Source: Bacteroidota bacterium (lineage in GTDB: Bacteria > Bacteroidota > Ignavibacteria > Ignavibacteriales > Ignavibacteriaceae). Taken from it: a stretch of DNA of 64,000 nucleotides. The stretch is from contig JADFLR010000001.1 of assembly GCA_022564295.1 (NCBI GenBank), positions 62,001 through 126,000 on the forward strand, written 5' to 3'. Every line of letters begins with the position of its first letter. Within the stretch, counting starts at the first letter, position 1. Below the pieces are notes generated by a model. That model saw only the letters and a list, made by a program, of their open reading frames with translations. It was not told where the DNA came from and did not search any database. Shown here in pieces: positions 45,961 to 54,402 of the stretch. The position numbers were made by a program, and so were the translations under genes.

Positions 45961-47229
45961 ATGACATCAAGAATATTTCTAAATATCACCCTATTATTTT
46001 TATTCTCCTCGCTTTCGATTTATTCACAATCGAAACTGCTTATCTATATGGATATGAACCAGACCAACCACTTAAAAGCTTACGGTATTACTTTTAATGC
46101 ACTTAATAAAGGCATTAAAGCAGACTGGCTTTTAAATTATCGCGGCGGTTCTTTCCTTCTCGATTACAATGATAGAATTGCAGCCGGGTGCCGTCTTGAA
46201 GGAGTTACCTTTAACCAGGTTTCTTTTGCGGAAGCAACCGATATTTATTCTTTCGTACAAAGTGATGATAACAATATGGATGTTATAAGATTAGAAAAAG
46301 CACCCAAGATAGCAGTTTATGTTCCGCCGGGATTTCAACCATGGGATGATGCTGTCACTCTTGTGCTGGAATATGCAAATGTTCCTTATGATAAAATATG
46401 GAATGATGAAATTCTTAAAGGTGATTTGGAAAAATACGATTGGCTTCATCTTCATCACGAAGATTTTACAGGGCAGTACGGGAAGTTCTATGCAAGCTTC
46501 AGCAATGCACAGTGGTATATCGATCAGCAAATACAATACGAACAAAATGCAAAAAAGAACGGATTTAAAAAAGTTGCAGATATGATGAAGACAGTATCCG
46601 TCATTATCAAAAATTTTGTCGGGCAGGGTGGGTTTTTGTTTGCAATGTGTTCTGCAACAGATAGCTATGACATTTCTCTATCTGCGCAGGATGTTGATAT
46701 TGCTGCACAAATGTATGATGGAGATGCTGCGGACCCGGGGGCACAAAGTAAGTTGGATTTTGATAACACTTTTGCCTTTACTGAATTTAACCTCGAAATG
46801 AATCCCTATATTTACGAGTACAGTGATATTGATATTCAACCGATAGAAGTTGGAAATTTTGATAATGATTACTTCACTTTGTTCGAGTTTTCGGCAAAGT
46901 ACGATCCAGTTCCAACTATGCTAACACAAGATCATGTAAGTGTTGTTCGCGGGTTTATGGGGCAGACAACAATGTTCAGAAGAAGCAGAATAAAAAAGTC
47001 TGTTATAATTCTTGCTGAAAGAGAAGGAACTGATCAGGTAAAATATATACATGGTAATTACGGAAGAGGAACATTTACATTTTACGGCGGACACGATCCA
47101 GAAGATTACCAGCATGCTGTAGGTGATCCACCTACAGATTTGGCGTTGTATAAAAATTCTCCGGGTTACAGATTAATACTTAACAACATTCTCTTCCCCG
47201 CAGCCACAAAGAAGAAACAAAAAACGTAA
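45961..47229 (+). CDS. Secreted protein, conserved in Bacteroidota, possible glutamine-amidotransferase-like fold
   Basis: 422 aa from the ATG at 45961. The signal peptide ends S-I-Y-S-Q. The mature part has Q-P-W-D-D-A-V-T-L, D-W-L-H-L-H-H-E-D-F, F-L-F-A-M-C-S-A-T-D-S (a Cys in a nucleophile-elbow-like spot) and F-Y-G-G-H-D-P-E-D-Y-Q-H. It is related to proteins annotated in Bacteroidota as asparagine synthetase B, a name I would not trust because the asparagine synthetase motifs are absent. Function unknown. Confidence 0.65.
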   Translation: MTSRIFLNITLLFLFSSLSIYSQSKLLIYMDMNQTNHLKAYGITFNALNKGIKADWLLNYRGGSFLLDYNDRIAAGCRLEGVTFNQVSFAEATDIYSFVQSDDNNMDVIRLEKAPKIAVYVPPGFQPWDDAVTLVLEYANVPYDKIWNDEILKGDLEKYDWLHLHHEDFTGQYGKFYASFSNAQWYIDQQIQYEQNAKKNGFKKVADMMKTVSVIIKNFVGQGGFLFAMCSATDSYDISLSAQDVDIAAQMYDGDAADPGAQSKLDFDNTFAFTEFNLEMNPYIYEYSDIDIQPIEVGNFDNDYFTLFEFSAKYDPVPTMLTQDHVSVVRGFMGQTTMFRRSRIKKSVIILAEREGTDQVKYIHGNYGRGTFTFYGGHDPEDYQHAVGDPPTDLALYKNSPGYRLILNNILFPAATKKKQKT

Positions 47230-47302
47230 ATCATTATTCCTTCATAGTGAGAATAGATCCTCAGATTATACAAATATTATCCTAGAATATTTAAATAATT
47301 CG

Positions 47303-47959
47303 ATGAAGACACTAAAAATCAAAAACAGTACAGAAGAAATTAGCATTGGTAAAATTGTTTGTGTAGGAAGAAATTATGCCGAACACGCAAAGGAACTAGG
47401 AAATGAAGTGCCTGAAAAACCTGTTGTGTTTTTAAAACCAACATCCGCAATAATTTTTTCCGGTGATGGGATAAAGTATCCTCCATTCTCCGAAGAAATG
47501 CACCACGAAGTTGAATTGGTGCTGCTCATCGGAAATAAAATTAAAGATGCATCTTTAGAAGATTCAGAAAAAGCAATTACCGGTTACGGTGTTGGTTTAG
47601 ATATGACTTTGCGGGATGTTCAATCAAAACTAAAAAGCAAAGGGCATCCCTGGACAATCGCAAAGTGTTTTGATACATCTGCAGTTATATCGGAATTTGT
47701 TTTTAAAGATGATTACACTCTTACTTTAGATGAAGAGATATTTTTAACCGTTAATGATGAAGAAAGACAACGTGATAAACTTAATAAGATGATCTTTAAA
47801 CCGGCTGAGTTAGTTCAGTATCTATCTTCGTTGATGACATTGGATGAGGGAGATTTAATTTTTACCGGAACACCAAAAGGAGTTGGTAAAGTTAATAAAG
47901 GGGATGTTATTAAAGCAGGGATTGAAGGATTAGTTGAGTTAACAACAAAGGTGATTTGA
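47303..47959 (+). CDS. Fumarylacetoacetate hydrolase family protein
   Basis: 218 aa with the FAH core: K-I-V-C-V-G-R-N-Y-A-E-H-A-K-E-L, K-P-V-V-F-L-K-P-T, H-H-E-V-E-L-V-L and F-T-G-T-P-K-G-V-G. Members include 2-keto-3-deoxy-sugar, acylpyruvate and oxaloacetate enzymes; the length and HHEVEL motif fit acylpyruvase/FAHD1 types. Metal-binding Glu residues are present. Confidence 0.9.
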   Translation: MKTLKIKNSTEEISIGKIVCVGRNYAEHAKELGNEVPEKPVVFLKPTSAIIFSGDGIKYPPFSEEMHHEVELVLLIGNKIKDASLEDSEKAITGYGVGLDMTLRDVQSKLKSKGHPWTIAKCFDTSAVISEFVFKDDYTLTLDEEIFLTVNDEERQRDKLNKMIFKPAELVQYLSSLMTLDEGDLIFTGTPKGVGKVNKGDVIKAGIEGLVELTTKVI

Positions 47960-48009
47960 AAATTGTTAATTGAAATTTGTTTGGATTTTGTTGTTTGTCT
48001 ATTGGAATT

Positions 48010-48591
48010 TTATTTATTCAACTCACTTAGTGAGTTTTTGATTAATTCTTCCAAAGTACAGGCAGGTGAAGAAGATAGAATTTGCCGAACGACCTTTTCG
48101 GCAGTTGCATAATTATAACCTAAAGTAGTTAACGCCGATACAGCTTCTTGTTTAACTCCATGCGGCACAGTGCGCTCGCCCTCAACCCTTAATTCACCAA
48201 CTTTACTTCTTAACTCTAAAATTAATCTATCAGCTGTTTTTTTGCCGATGCCAGGAATGGCAACCATCCGGGATACATCACCGTTTAGTATTGCCTCCTT
48301 TAAGTCTTCCGTTTGAATTCCGGATAGGACACCAAGCGCTAATTTCGGTCCTATTCCACTTATCGAAATAAGCAGTTCAAAAATTTCCTTTTCCGATTCA
48401 TTGTGAAAGCCGTAAAGTGTAATTGAATCTTCTTTAACATGTGTGTGAATATAAAGCGAGATTATTTCTTTGTTAGAAATTTCTTCGAAAGTATTAATTG
48501 AAATGAAAACCACATAACCAACTCCATTCACATCCAACAAAATTTTAGTTGGTTTTGATGAGATAATTTTACCGCTTAAAAATCCAATCAT
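48010..48591 (-). CDS. ruvA: Holliday junction branch-migration protein RuvA
   Basis: 193 aa. OB-fold N-terminus (IGFLSGKIISSKPTKILLDVNGVGYVV), the acidic-pin region, two helix-hairpin-helix motifs (I-S-G-I-G-P-K-L-A-L and I-P-G-I-G-K-K-T-A) and a C-terminal RuvB-binding domain (ALTTLGYNYATAEKVV). It lies ten bases after ruvC. RuvB is not in the window. Confidence 0.96.
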   Translation of the reverse strand: MIGFLSGKIISSKPTKILLDVNGVGYVVFISINTFEEISNKEIISLYIHTHVKEDSITLYGFHNESEKEIFELLISISGIGPKLALGVLSGIQTEDLKEAILNGDVSRMVAIPGIGKKTADRLILELRSKVGELRVEGERTVPHGVKQEAVSALTTLGYNYATAEKVVRQILSSSPACTLEELIKNSLSELNK

Positions 48592-48601
48592 CTTTCTGCA
48601 C

Positions 48602-49141
48602 TCATTCGTTTATTACTCTTTCAGGAAATGCTTCTGTAAATTGTTTCCAGCTCATGCGCCCTTTTGTTGGTGATTTCATTTTGAATGCATGGCAAATAGC
48701 AATTGCGAGAGCATCCGTTTCATCGAATTTCATATTCTTTTGATCAATAACTAATATTGATTTTATCATAAACCCAACCTGCTCTTTTGTTGCAGAACCT
48801 CTGCCGACAACAGATTTTTTTATCTCGCGCGGAGAATACTCGCTTGCAGGAATGTTGTTAAGAACCGCTGCCAGAATTGCCACACCTCTTGCGTAACCTA
48901 TCTTCATTGCTGATTGAACATTCTTTCCGTAAAATGCTGTTTCAATTGCAAACTCATCAGGCTTATATAATCTGATTATTTTATTTATTTCTTCGTGGAT
49001 TATTTTTAAACGTATTGGGATCGGTTTTGTGGAAGGCAGATTGATTACCCCGCTGGCAATTTTTGTAAATGTATTACTTTCATATTTAATGATGCCGTAA
49101 CCTGTTACAGTTGTTCCGGGATCAATTCCAAGTATTATCAT
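48602..49141 (-). CDS. ruvC: Crossover junction endodeoxyribonuclease RuvC
   Basis: 179 aa. Metal-binding acidic residues are in I-D-P-G-T-T-V-T-G-Y-G, F-A-I-E-T-A-F-Y-G-K and F-D-E-T-D-A-L-A-I-A. It resolves Holliday junctions with RuvAB. The gene order yebC-ruvC-ruvA is conserved in many bacteria. The start is ATG at 49141. Confidence 0.96.
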   Translation of the reverse strand: MIILGIDPGTTVTGYGIIKYESNTFTKIASGVINLPSTKPIPIRLKIIHEEINKIIRLYKPDEFAIETAFYGKNVQSAMKIGYARGVAILAAVLNNIPASEYSPREIKKSVVGRGSATKEQVGFMIKSILVIDQKNMKFDETDALAIAICHAFKMKSPTKGRMSWKQFTEAFPERVINE

Positions 49142-49225
49142 TTTAATTTGGAACTGCCTAAAAGTATTAACGTAGTCTTTAGAATAACAGTCGTTATGCT
49201 TTTAAGTTAATACCTTAAATTATTA

Positions 49226-49960
49226 TTAAATCAATTCTTCGTCAAAATCTGCATTGGAATAGACGTTTTGCACATCGTCATTATCTTCCATTGCTTCAAT
49301 TAATTTCATTACTTTTTCTGCATCTTCTGTGCTTACACTAACGGTGTTTTTGGCAATCCATTGCAAAGATGCATTCTCAATCTGCAAGTCTGCTGCAACT
49401 AAAGCTTTTCTAACAGCTTCAAAAGATTCAAGATCAGTTTGTACTTCAAAAAAATCCTCTTCAGTTTGAAGGTCTTCTGCACCGGCTTCCAGCACAATAT
49501 CCATTATTTCATCTTCTGTTTTATTCTGAATAGGAAGTGCAATAATACCCTTACGGTCGAACATCCAGGCGACAGAACCGTTTTCACCCATGCTTCCGTT
49601 GTATTTACTGAAGAGATGTCTTACATCGGCAACGCTTCGGTTTTTATTATCGGTAGCAACTTCAATGAGCATTGCTACTCCACCCGATCCGTATCCTTCA
49701 TACATTAATTCTTGATATGTAATGCCTTCAAGTTCGCCGGTTGCTTTTTTAATTGCGCGCTCAATATTATCAGCAGGCATATTTGCAGCTTTTGCATTAT
49801 CGATTGCAAGTCGTAACCTTGGATTAGAACCGGGATCTCCGCCGCCTTCTCTTGCAGCAATTGTAATCTCTTTGATAAGCTTTGTAAAAATTTTACCGCG
49901 TTTTGCGTCGGCTGCGCCTTTCTTTCTTTTGATAGTCGACCATTTTGAATGCCCGGACAT
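49226..49960 (-). CDS. yebC: YebC/PmpR-family protein
   Basis: 244 aa. The start M-S-G-H-S-K-W-S-T-I-K-R-K-K-G-A-A-D-A-K-R-G-K is invariant in the family. The later YEGYGSGGVAMLIEVATDNKNR also fits. The family has been linked to transcriptional control and to relief of ribosome stalling. AGGAG is nine bases upstream. The ATG overlaps the recJ stop (TAATG). Confidence 0.96.
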   Translation of the reverse strand: MSGHSKWSTIKRKKGAADAKRGKIFTKLIKEITIAAREGGGDPGSNPRLRLAIDNAKAANMPADNIERAIKKATGELEGITYQELMYEGYGSGGVAMLIEVATDNKNRSVADVRHLFSKYNGSMGENGSVAWMFDRKGIIALPIQNKTEDEIMDIVLEAGAEDLQTEEDFFEVQTDLESFEAVRKALVAADLQIENASLQWIAKNTVSVSTEDAEKVMKLIEAMEDNDDVQNVYSNADFDEELI

Positions 49961-51696
49961 TATACTTTCTCCTTTAACAGCTCTTTTATTTTTATATCTT
50001 TCAATCTGAATTGAGGAAACGATTTGTCGTCCCTTATAGACTTATCTATCGTATAAACAATGTTTAAATCACCATTCGAATTTATTAAGATATCATAATA
50101 ATCGCTCATATTAAAACCGATGCAATCAAATATTTTATCACACCCTTCTTGTTTAAAGCTACAAAGTACGTGGGTTTGATTATTACCAACTTTCCTTGGT
50201 GTGTTGTAAAGCTTTACATTTTCTGAAAGGAATACCGGGCGCATATTTCCAGGTCCGAAAGGGGAAAACTGATCCAGAATTCTTAATAACTTTGGCGTGA
50301 TCTCTGAAAAACTGAGTAGTGAATCAATAACTATTTCGGGCAACAGTTCATCATCGTTTATCGACGAGCGAACTATTTCGTTGAACTTAACTTTAAAGGC
50401 GCTCAACTTTTCCAGTTCAATAGTTAACCCTGCTGCAGCACGATGCCCGCCGAATTGAATAAGATAATCTTCACATTGCAGAAGCGCTTCATAAATATCA
50501 AAATTAGATATACTTCTTGCCGAACCTTTTGCCACACCATCAACGGTGGTAAGCATAATTGTTGGGCGGTAATATTTTTCAACAAGCCGTGATGCAACAA
50601 TCCCGATAACTCCCGGATGCCATTCTTCCTGATGTAAAATAATTGCTCTGTCATTTTCAAAATCGAGTGTGTCTTCCACAAGTTCCACAGCAGCATCAAA
50701 AGTATCCACATCAATTTTACGCCGGGCATAGTTTTCCGATTCGAGAATACTCGCTAATTCTTTCGCTTCTTTTATATCGCTTGAAATAAGGAGTTCAACT
50801 GCACGCTCTGCGTCTCCCAATCTTCCAACTGCATTAATTCTTGGTGCAATTGTAAAAACAATTTGTCCGGATGATAAATTTCCCGGGTGAAGATGGCTGG
50901 CTTCAATAAGAGCTTTAAGTGCAGGGCGGGGCGATTCATTTATTTGTTTTATTCCTTCGCTAACTATAACTCTGTTTTCATCAGTAAGTGAAACAATATC
51001 AGCCGCACTTGCGAGTGCAACAAGATCAAGATATTCCAACGGCATATCCCGCTTGCCGATTCTTTCGGCTAATCCTTGTGCGAGTTTAAATGCTACGCCG
51101 GCGCCGCATAAATATTTAAAAGGGTAATTGCAATTTGGTTTTATAGGATCAAGCACAGCAAGCGCATTTGGAATTTCTTCCTTCGGTTTGTGATGATCGC
51201 AAACTATTACATCCATGCCGAGTTGATTAGCGTAATCGATTTCTTCTATTGCGGTTATTCCGCAATCTACACTTATAAGAAGAGATGTGCCTCTTTCTTT
51301 TACCTGGTCAATTCCTTGTTTCGAAATTCCGTATCCTTCTGTTAATCTTTTAGGAATGTAAAATCCCACATTTGCATCAAGTGCTTTTAAAAACAGATAG
51401 AGTACAGAAGTTGCACAGGTTCCGTCAACATCGTAATCGCCATAAATAGTTATTAACTCATTTTCGGTGAGTGCTTTAATAAGACGGTATGTAGCAGTTT
51501 CCATACCGTCCATAAGGAAGGGGTCGTGAAGATATTCGAGCGATGGTCTGAAATAAAGTTTTGCTTCATTAAAAGATTTTATATTCCTTTGAACCAGTAA
51601 ACGGGCTAATGTTTCTGAAATGTTCAGTGATTCAGCAAGAGTTTCAACAGCTAAATCATCTTTAATTTCCTTTATATTCCAACGTTTTTGCAACAT
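49960..51696 (-). CDS. recJ: Single-stranded-DNA exonuclease RecJ
   Basis: 578 aa with DHH-family metal motifs Y-G-D-Y-D-V-D-G and V-C-D-H-H-K-P, the DHHA1 region (GGHRAAAGLTI) and an OB-like C-terminus. It degrades 5'-to-3' in recombination and repair. It heads a run with yebC, ruvC and ruvA, all on the minus strand, giving a DNA-repair cluster. RNase P RNA lies 33 bases upstream. Confidence 0.95.
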   Translation of the reverse strand: MLQKRWNIKEIKDDLAVETLAESLNISETLARLLVQRNIKSFNEAKLYFRPSLEYLHDPFLMDGMETATYRLIKALTENELITIYGDYDVDGTCATSVLYLFLKALDANVGFYIPKRLTEGYGISKQGIDQVKERGTSLLISVDCGITAIEEIDYANQLGMDVIVCDHHKPKEEIPNALAVLDPIKPNCNYPFKYLCGAGVAFKLAQGLAERIGKRDMPLEYLDLVALASAADIVSLTDENRVIVSEGIKQINESPRPALKALIEASHLHPGNLSSGQIVFTIAPRINAVGRLGDAERAVELLISSDIKEAKELASILESENYARRKIDVDTFDAAVELVEDTLDFENDRAIILHQEEWHPGVIGIVASRLVEKYYRPTIMLTTVDGVAKGSARSISNFDIYEALLQCEDYLIQFGGHRAAAGLTIELEKLSAFKVKFNEIVRSSINDDELLPEIVIDSLLSFSEITPKLLRILDQFSPFGPGNMRPVFLSENVKLYNTPRKVGNNQTHVLCSFKQEGCDKIFDCIGFNMSDYYDILINSNGDLNIVYTIDKSIRDDKSFPQFRLKDIKIKELLKEKV

Positions 51697-51728
51697 AAAT
51701 AATAAATTAAAAATGCAAAGAACAATTA

Positions 51729-52129
51729 GAACAATTCAATCCTGTAAGCCGAATTCTGTATTCCGGCAACTGCCGGAGGACAATTATTTATCTAGCCCAA
51801 ATGTTACCATTTGGGTCAAGCGGTCTACCCGGAGACTATCGGAGCGAACAACCCCGCTTCCCAATAATATTAGGAAACAATCTCCCTATTTGACTTTGCT
51901 TCGGGTGTGGTTTACCGTGCCTCCGATGTTACCATCAGAGCGGTGGGCTCTTACCCCGCCTTTTCACCTTTACCCCGAAAAATCGGGGAAGTATATTTTC
52001 TGTGGCACTGGCAGTCATTGTAAGATTTCTCTTACAATTCCCGGGAGTTACCCGGCACCCTGTTCTGTGAAGTTCGGACTTTCCTCTACACCGAAAAACA
52101 GTGCAGCAATTGCCCGGACTGACTTATTC
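51729..52129 (-). ncRNA. rnpB: RNase P RNA (bacterial type A)
   Basis: About 401 nt on the minus strand. The universal core is visible as the 5' segment AGAGGAAAGTCCGAACTTC and the 3' segment ACAGAATTCGGCTTAC. The ends pair to form P1, with GAATAAGTCAGTCC (from 52129) and GGATTGAATTGTTC (to 51729) matching 13 of 14 positions including G-U pairs. It is the catalytic RNA for tRNA 5' maturation. The coordinates follow P1. Confidence 0.95.
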
Positions 52130-52362
52130 TATTATTCTTCTAAAATAAAAATTGCTCCCTAATTATAAAAGCGAACAATTTTGCTAATTACGAATTAATT
52201 ATAACCATAGATAATGAACACTCAATGTGCTCTGCAAGTCGGGCAAATATACTAAATTAACTTGCCTAAATCAGTAGAAAAGCAAAGTTGTAATAACTAT
52301 TACTAAACTCAACTATTTGATAATCTAGATTAATCCAACAACAGGATTTTCATTGTTCTCTT

Positions 52363-53088
52363 TTATTCTTTTGCGGATTCAGCAATTTCATTTGAGACTA
52401 ATATTCTTCCGCAATATTCGCAAAGATATAACTTGTTATTCTGCCGAATTTCCAATTGTCTTTGAGAAGGGACAACATTGTGGCATCCCGAACAAGCAGA
52501 TCTTTTGATTGTAGCTACTGCTTTACCTTTCTTTGCTTTTCTTATTCTCATATAAGCAGAAATATCGGGCTTCTTCACTTCACTTTCTATTTTCTTTCTA
52601 TTACTTCGTAGCTTGGCTTCTTCTTTTTCGTTTGCTTTTACAATCTCTTTTAAATCTGCCTTGTTTTCTTTAAGCTCCTGCTTTAATTCATCCAGACTTG
52701 GTTTAATATCTTCAATTTGTACAGTGAGACTTTTACTAAGATCGGCAAGCGAATCATTTTCGGCAGTCAGCTTTTTTATTTGATCTTCAGTGTGATCAAT
52801 CTCTTTTGTAAGTGCATCATATTCCTTGTTGTTTCGTACCTGGTAAAGTTGAGATTTAAATTTCTTCTGGTTTTCAGTAAGTTTATCAATTTCCAATTCG
52901 TTTCTGTTACGTTTTTTAAGAGATTCCTTCTGCTCCTTTTCCATATTAGCAATATCTTCTTTCAAACTATTAATTTTTCCTTCCAATACTTTAACGGTTT
53001 TCGGAAGGTCTCCTCTCAACTCTTCAAGTTCATCAAGTTGATCATCAATTAGTTGAAGCTGACATATTATTTTTAACCTGTAATACAA
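52363..53088 (-). CDS. C4-type zinc-ribbon coiled-coil protein
   Basis: 241 aa. Long antiparallel coiled coil (residues about 10-170) and a C-terminal zinc ribbon C-S-G-C...C-E-Y-C with the family's VPSQ segment (PF02591-like). These proteins are found beside Nif3, as here (14-base gap), and often near rnpB, also as here; the coiled coil is thought to bind nucleic acid. The start is TTG at 53088, since no nearby ATG exists. Confidence 0.85.
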   Translation of the reverse strand: MYYRLKIICQLQLIDDQLDELEELRGDLPKTVKVLEGKINSLKEDIANMEKEQKESLKKRNRNELEIDKLTENQKKFKSQLYQVRNNKEYDALTKEIDHTEDQIKKLTAENDSLADLSKSLTVQIEDIKPSLDELKQELKENKADLKEIVKANEKEEAKLRSNRKKIESEVKKPDISAYMRIRKAKKGKAVATIKRSACSGCHNVVPSQRQLEIRQNNKLYLCEYCGRILVSNEIAESAKE

Positions 53089-53102
53089 TTTAAATATGCT
53101 CC

Positions 53103-54215
53103 TCAGTTGTTATAAAAAAATATTGGGTTTGTTGAACCGCTATACTTATAAACTTTAATTCTCTTTTCTTTGTTAAGAAAGAGTTCCAATCTTTTTTGTA
53201 TTTCATCAATAGAATGAATTTCCGTTTCATAATGCCCCGCATCAATAAAAAGGATTTTTCCCTCAGCATCTTGAAATGAATGATATTTCACATCAGCCGT
53301 GATAAATGCATCTGCATTTAACTCAGACGCTTCATTTAGCAAATCTGAGCAAGAGCCGCCACACACAGCCACTCGTTTTATATTTCCTCTTTTCCCGTTT
53401 GAGTATCTTAAATTTTTTGCGTTCAGCTTTTTTGAAACGAGATCAAGAAATTCGTTTTTGATCATAGGTTTTTTCAATTCACCAATTGTTCCCATTCCAT
53501 ACTGACCATTTTCATTTTTAAGCGGATATAAATCGTACGCAACTTCTTCGTAGGGATGAGCTGATTTCATCGCAATTATCACTTCAGGCAGTTTCCAGTT
53601 ATCAACAATCACTTCTAATCTAATTTCATCCACAGATTCAAGTTTGCCTTTAGTACCTATTGCTGGACTTGTTTTATCCGTACCTTTAAACGTTCCGGTG
53701 CCTTTAATTCGGAAACTGCAATTTGAATAGTTGCCAATTATTCCTCCTCCTGAGAGATGAATTGCATTTGAAACCTTTTCAACATAATCTTCCTGAACAA
53801 ACACTACTAATTTTGTTTGATTTTCATTTAAGTGATGCAGGAATTTTATGTTTTGCAGATTTAATCTTTTTGCAAGCTGAAAGCTTACCCCATCTTTTGT
53901 GAAATCGAGGTTTGTATGAGCGGAGTAAAGAGTCACATCATTTTTTATAAGTTTCTCAACAAGTTTTGATTTTGAATCTGATTCCGTATCAATTTTAGTT
54001 AAAGGGTTGAAGAGTAAGGGATGATGAGTAATAATAAAATTACATTTCTTTTTAAGCGCCTGTTCTATCACATTTTCATTTAAATCCAGACTAAGCATAA
54101 CATTTTTTATTTTTCTTTTGGGCGTTCCAACCTGAAGCCCTACATTATCTCTATCCCATGCTATTGCTTTAGGTGCCCACTCTTCTATATGTTTTATAAC
54201 TTCTTTACACTGCAT
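53103..54215 (-). CDS. Nif3-like dinuclear metal-centre protein (DUF34)
   Basis: 370 aa, the long form with an inserted middle domain. Metal ligands: I-I-T-H-H-P-L-L-F, H-T-N-L-D-F and, near the end, D-A-G-H-Y-E-T-E. Possibly a GTP cyclohydrolase-like or metal-handling hexamer; the role is unsettled in the family. It lies in a transcript with the zinc-ribbon gene. Confidence 0.9.
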   Translation of the reverse strand: MQCKEVIKHIEEWAPKAIAWDRDNVGLQVGTPKRKIKNVMLSLDLNENVIEQALKKKCNFIITHHPLLFNPLTKIDTESDSKSKLVEKLIKNDVTLYSAHTNLDFTKDGVSFQLAKRLNLQNIKFLHHLNENQTKLVVFVQEDYVEKVSNAIHLSGGGIIGNYSNCSFRIKGTGTFKGTDKTSPAIGTKGKLESVDEIRLEVIVDNWKLPEVIIAMKSAHPYEEVAYDLYPLKNENGQYGMGTIGELKKPMIKNEFLDLVSKKLNAKNLRYSNGKRGNIKRVAVCGGSCSDLLNEASELNADAFITADVKYHSFQDAEGKILFIDAGHYETEIHSIDEIQKRLELFLNKEKRIKVYKYSGSTNPIFFYNN

Positions 54216-54218
54216 AAT

Positions 54219-54250
54219 AAAAAAAAAGCACCTCGTTTGAATCGAGGTGC
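54219..54250 (-). terminator. Intrinsic terminator downstream of ispG and the 22-aa ORF
   Basis: A perfect eight-base stem GCACCTCG/CGAGGTGC with a seven-base loop is followed on the minus strand by nine T. It lies between the small ORF at 54261 and the nif3 start at 54215. Confidence 0.88.
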
Positions 54251-54260
54251 AGTTCTAATT

Positions 54261-54329
54261 TTATCTTATTTTGGGGTAAATATTTTCCCCCATGTTAACT
54301 TTTCCAAGAAATTTCTTTCTGTTTTTCAT
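54261..54329 (-). CDS. Possible 22-aa basic peptide
   Basis: ATG at 54329 with AAGGA six to eight bases upstream encodes MKNRKKFLGKVNMGENIYPK and two more residues before TAA, ten bases from a strong terminator. It sits about 74 bases after ispG. Basic N-terminus, no hydrophobic segment. The RBS plus terminator framing is what makes it worth listing; conservation would decide. The core GGGGAAAATATTTACCCC inside it is also near-palindromic, so an RNA role is possible. Confidence 0.4.
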   Translation of the reverse strand: MKNRKKFLGKVNMGENIYPKIR

Positions 54330-54402
54330 AATTCCTTTGATTTTAAGAAATGAAATATAACGGAAATTAATTACATTATCAATTGTGAGCAGTAATCTGC
54401 CT

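Noticed and set aside
45961-47229. Asparagine synthetase B
   Set aside because: No N-terminal catalytic Cys2 amidotransferase domain and no ATP pyrophosphatase SGGxDS motif; it is a secreted protein.
51620-52162. A 180-codon plus-strand ORF
   Set aside because: It runs antisense through RNase P RNA, and the codons reflect RNA structure, not protein.
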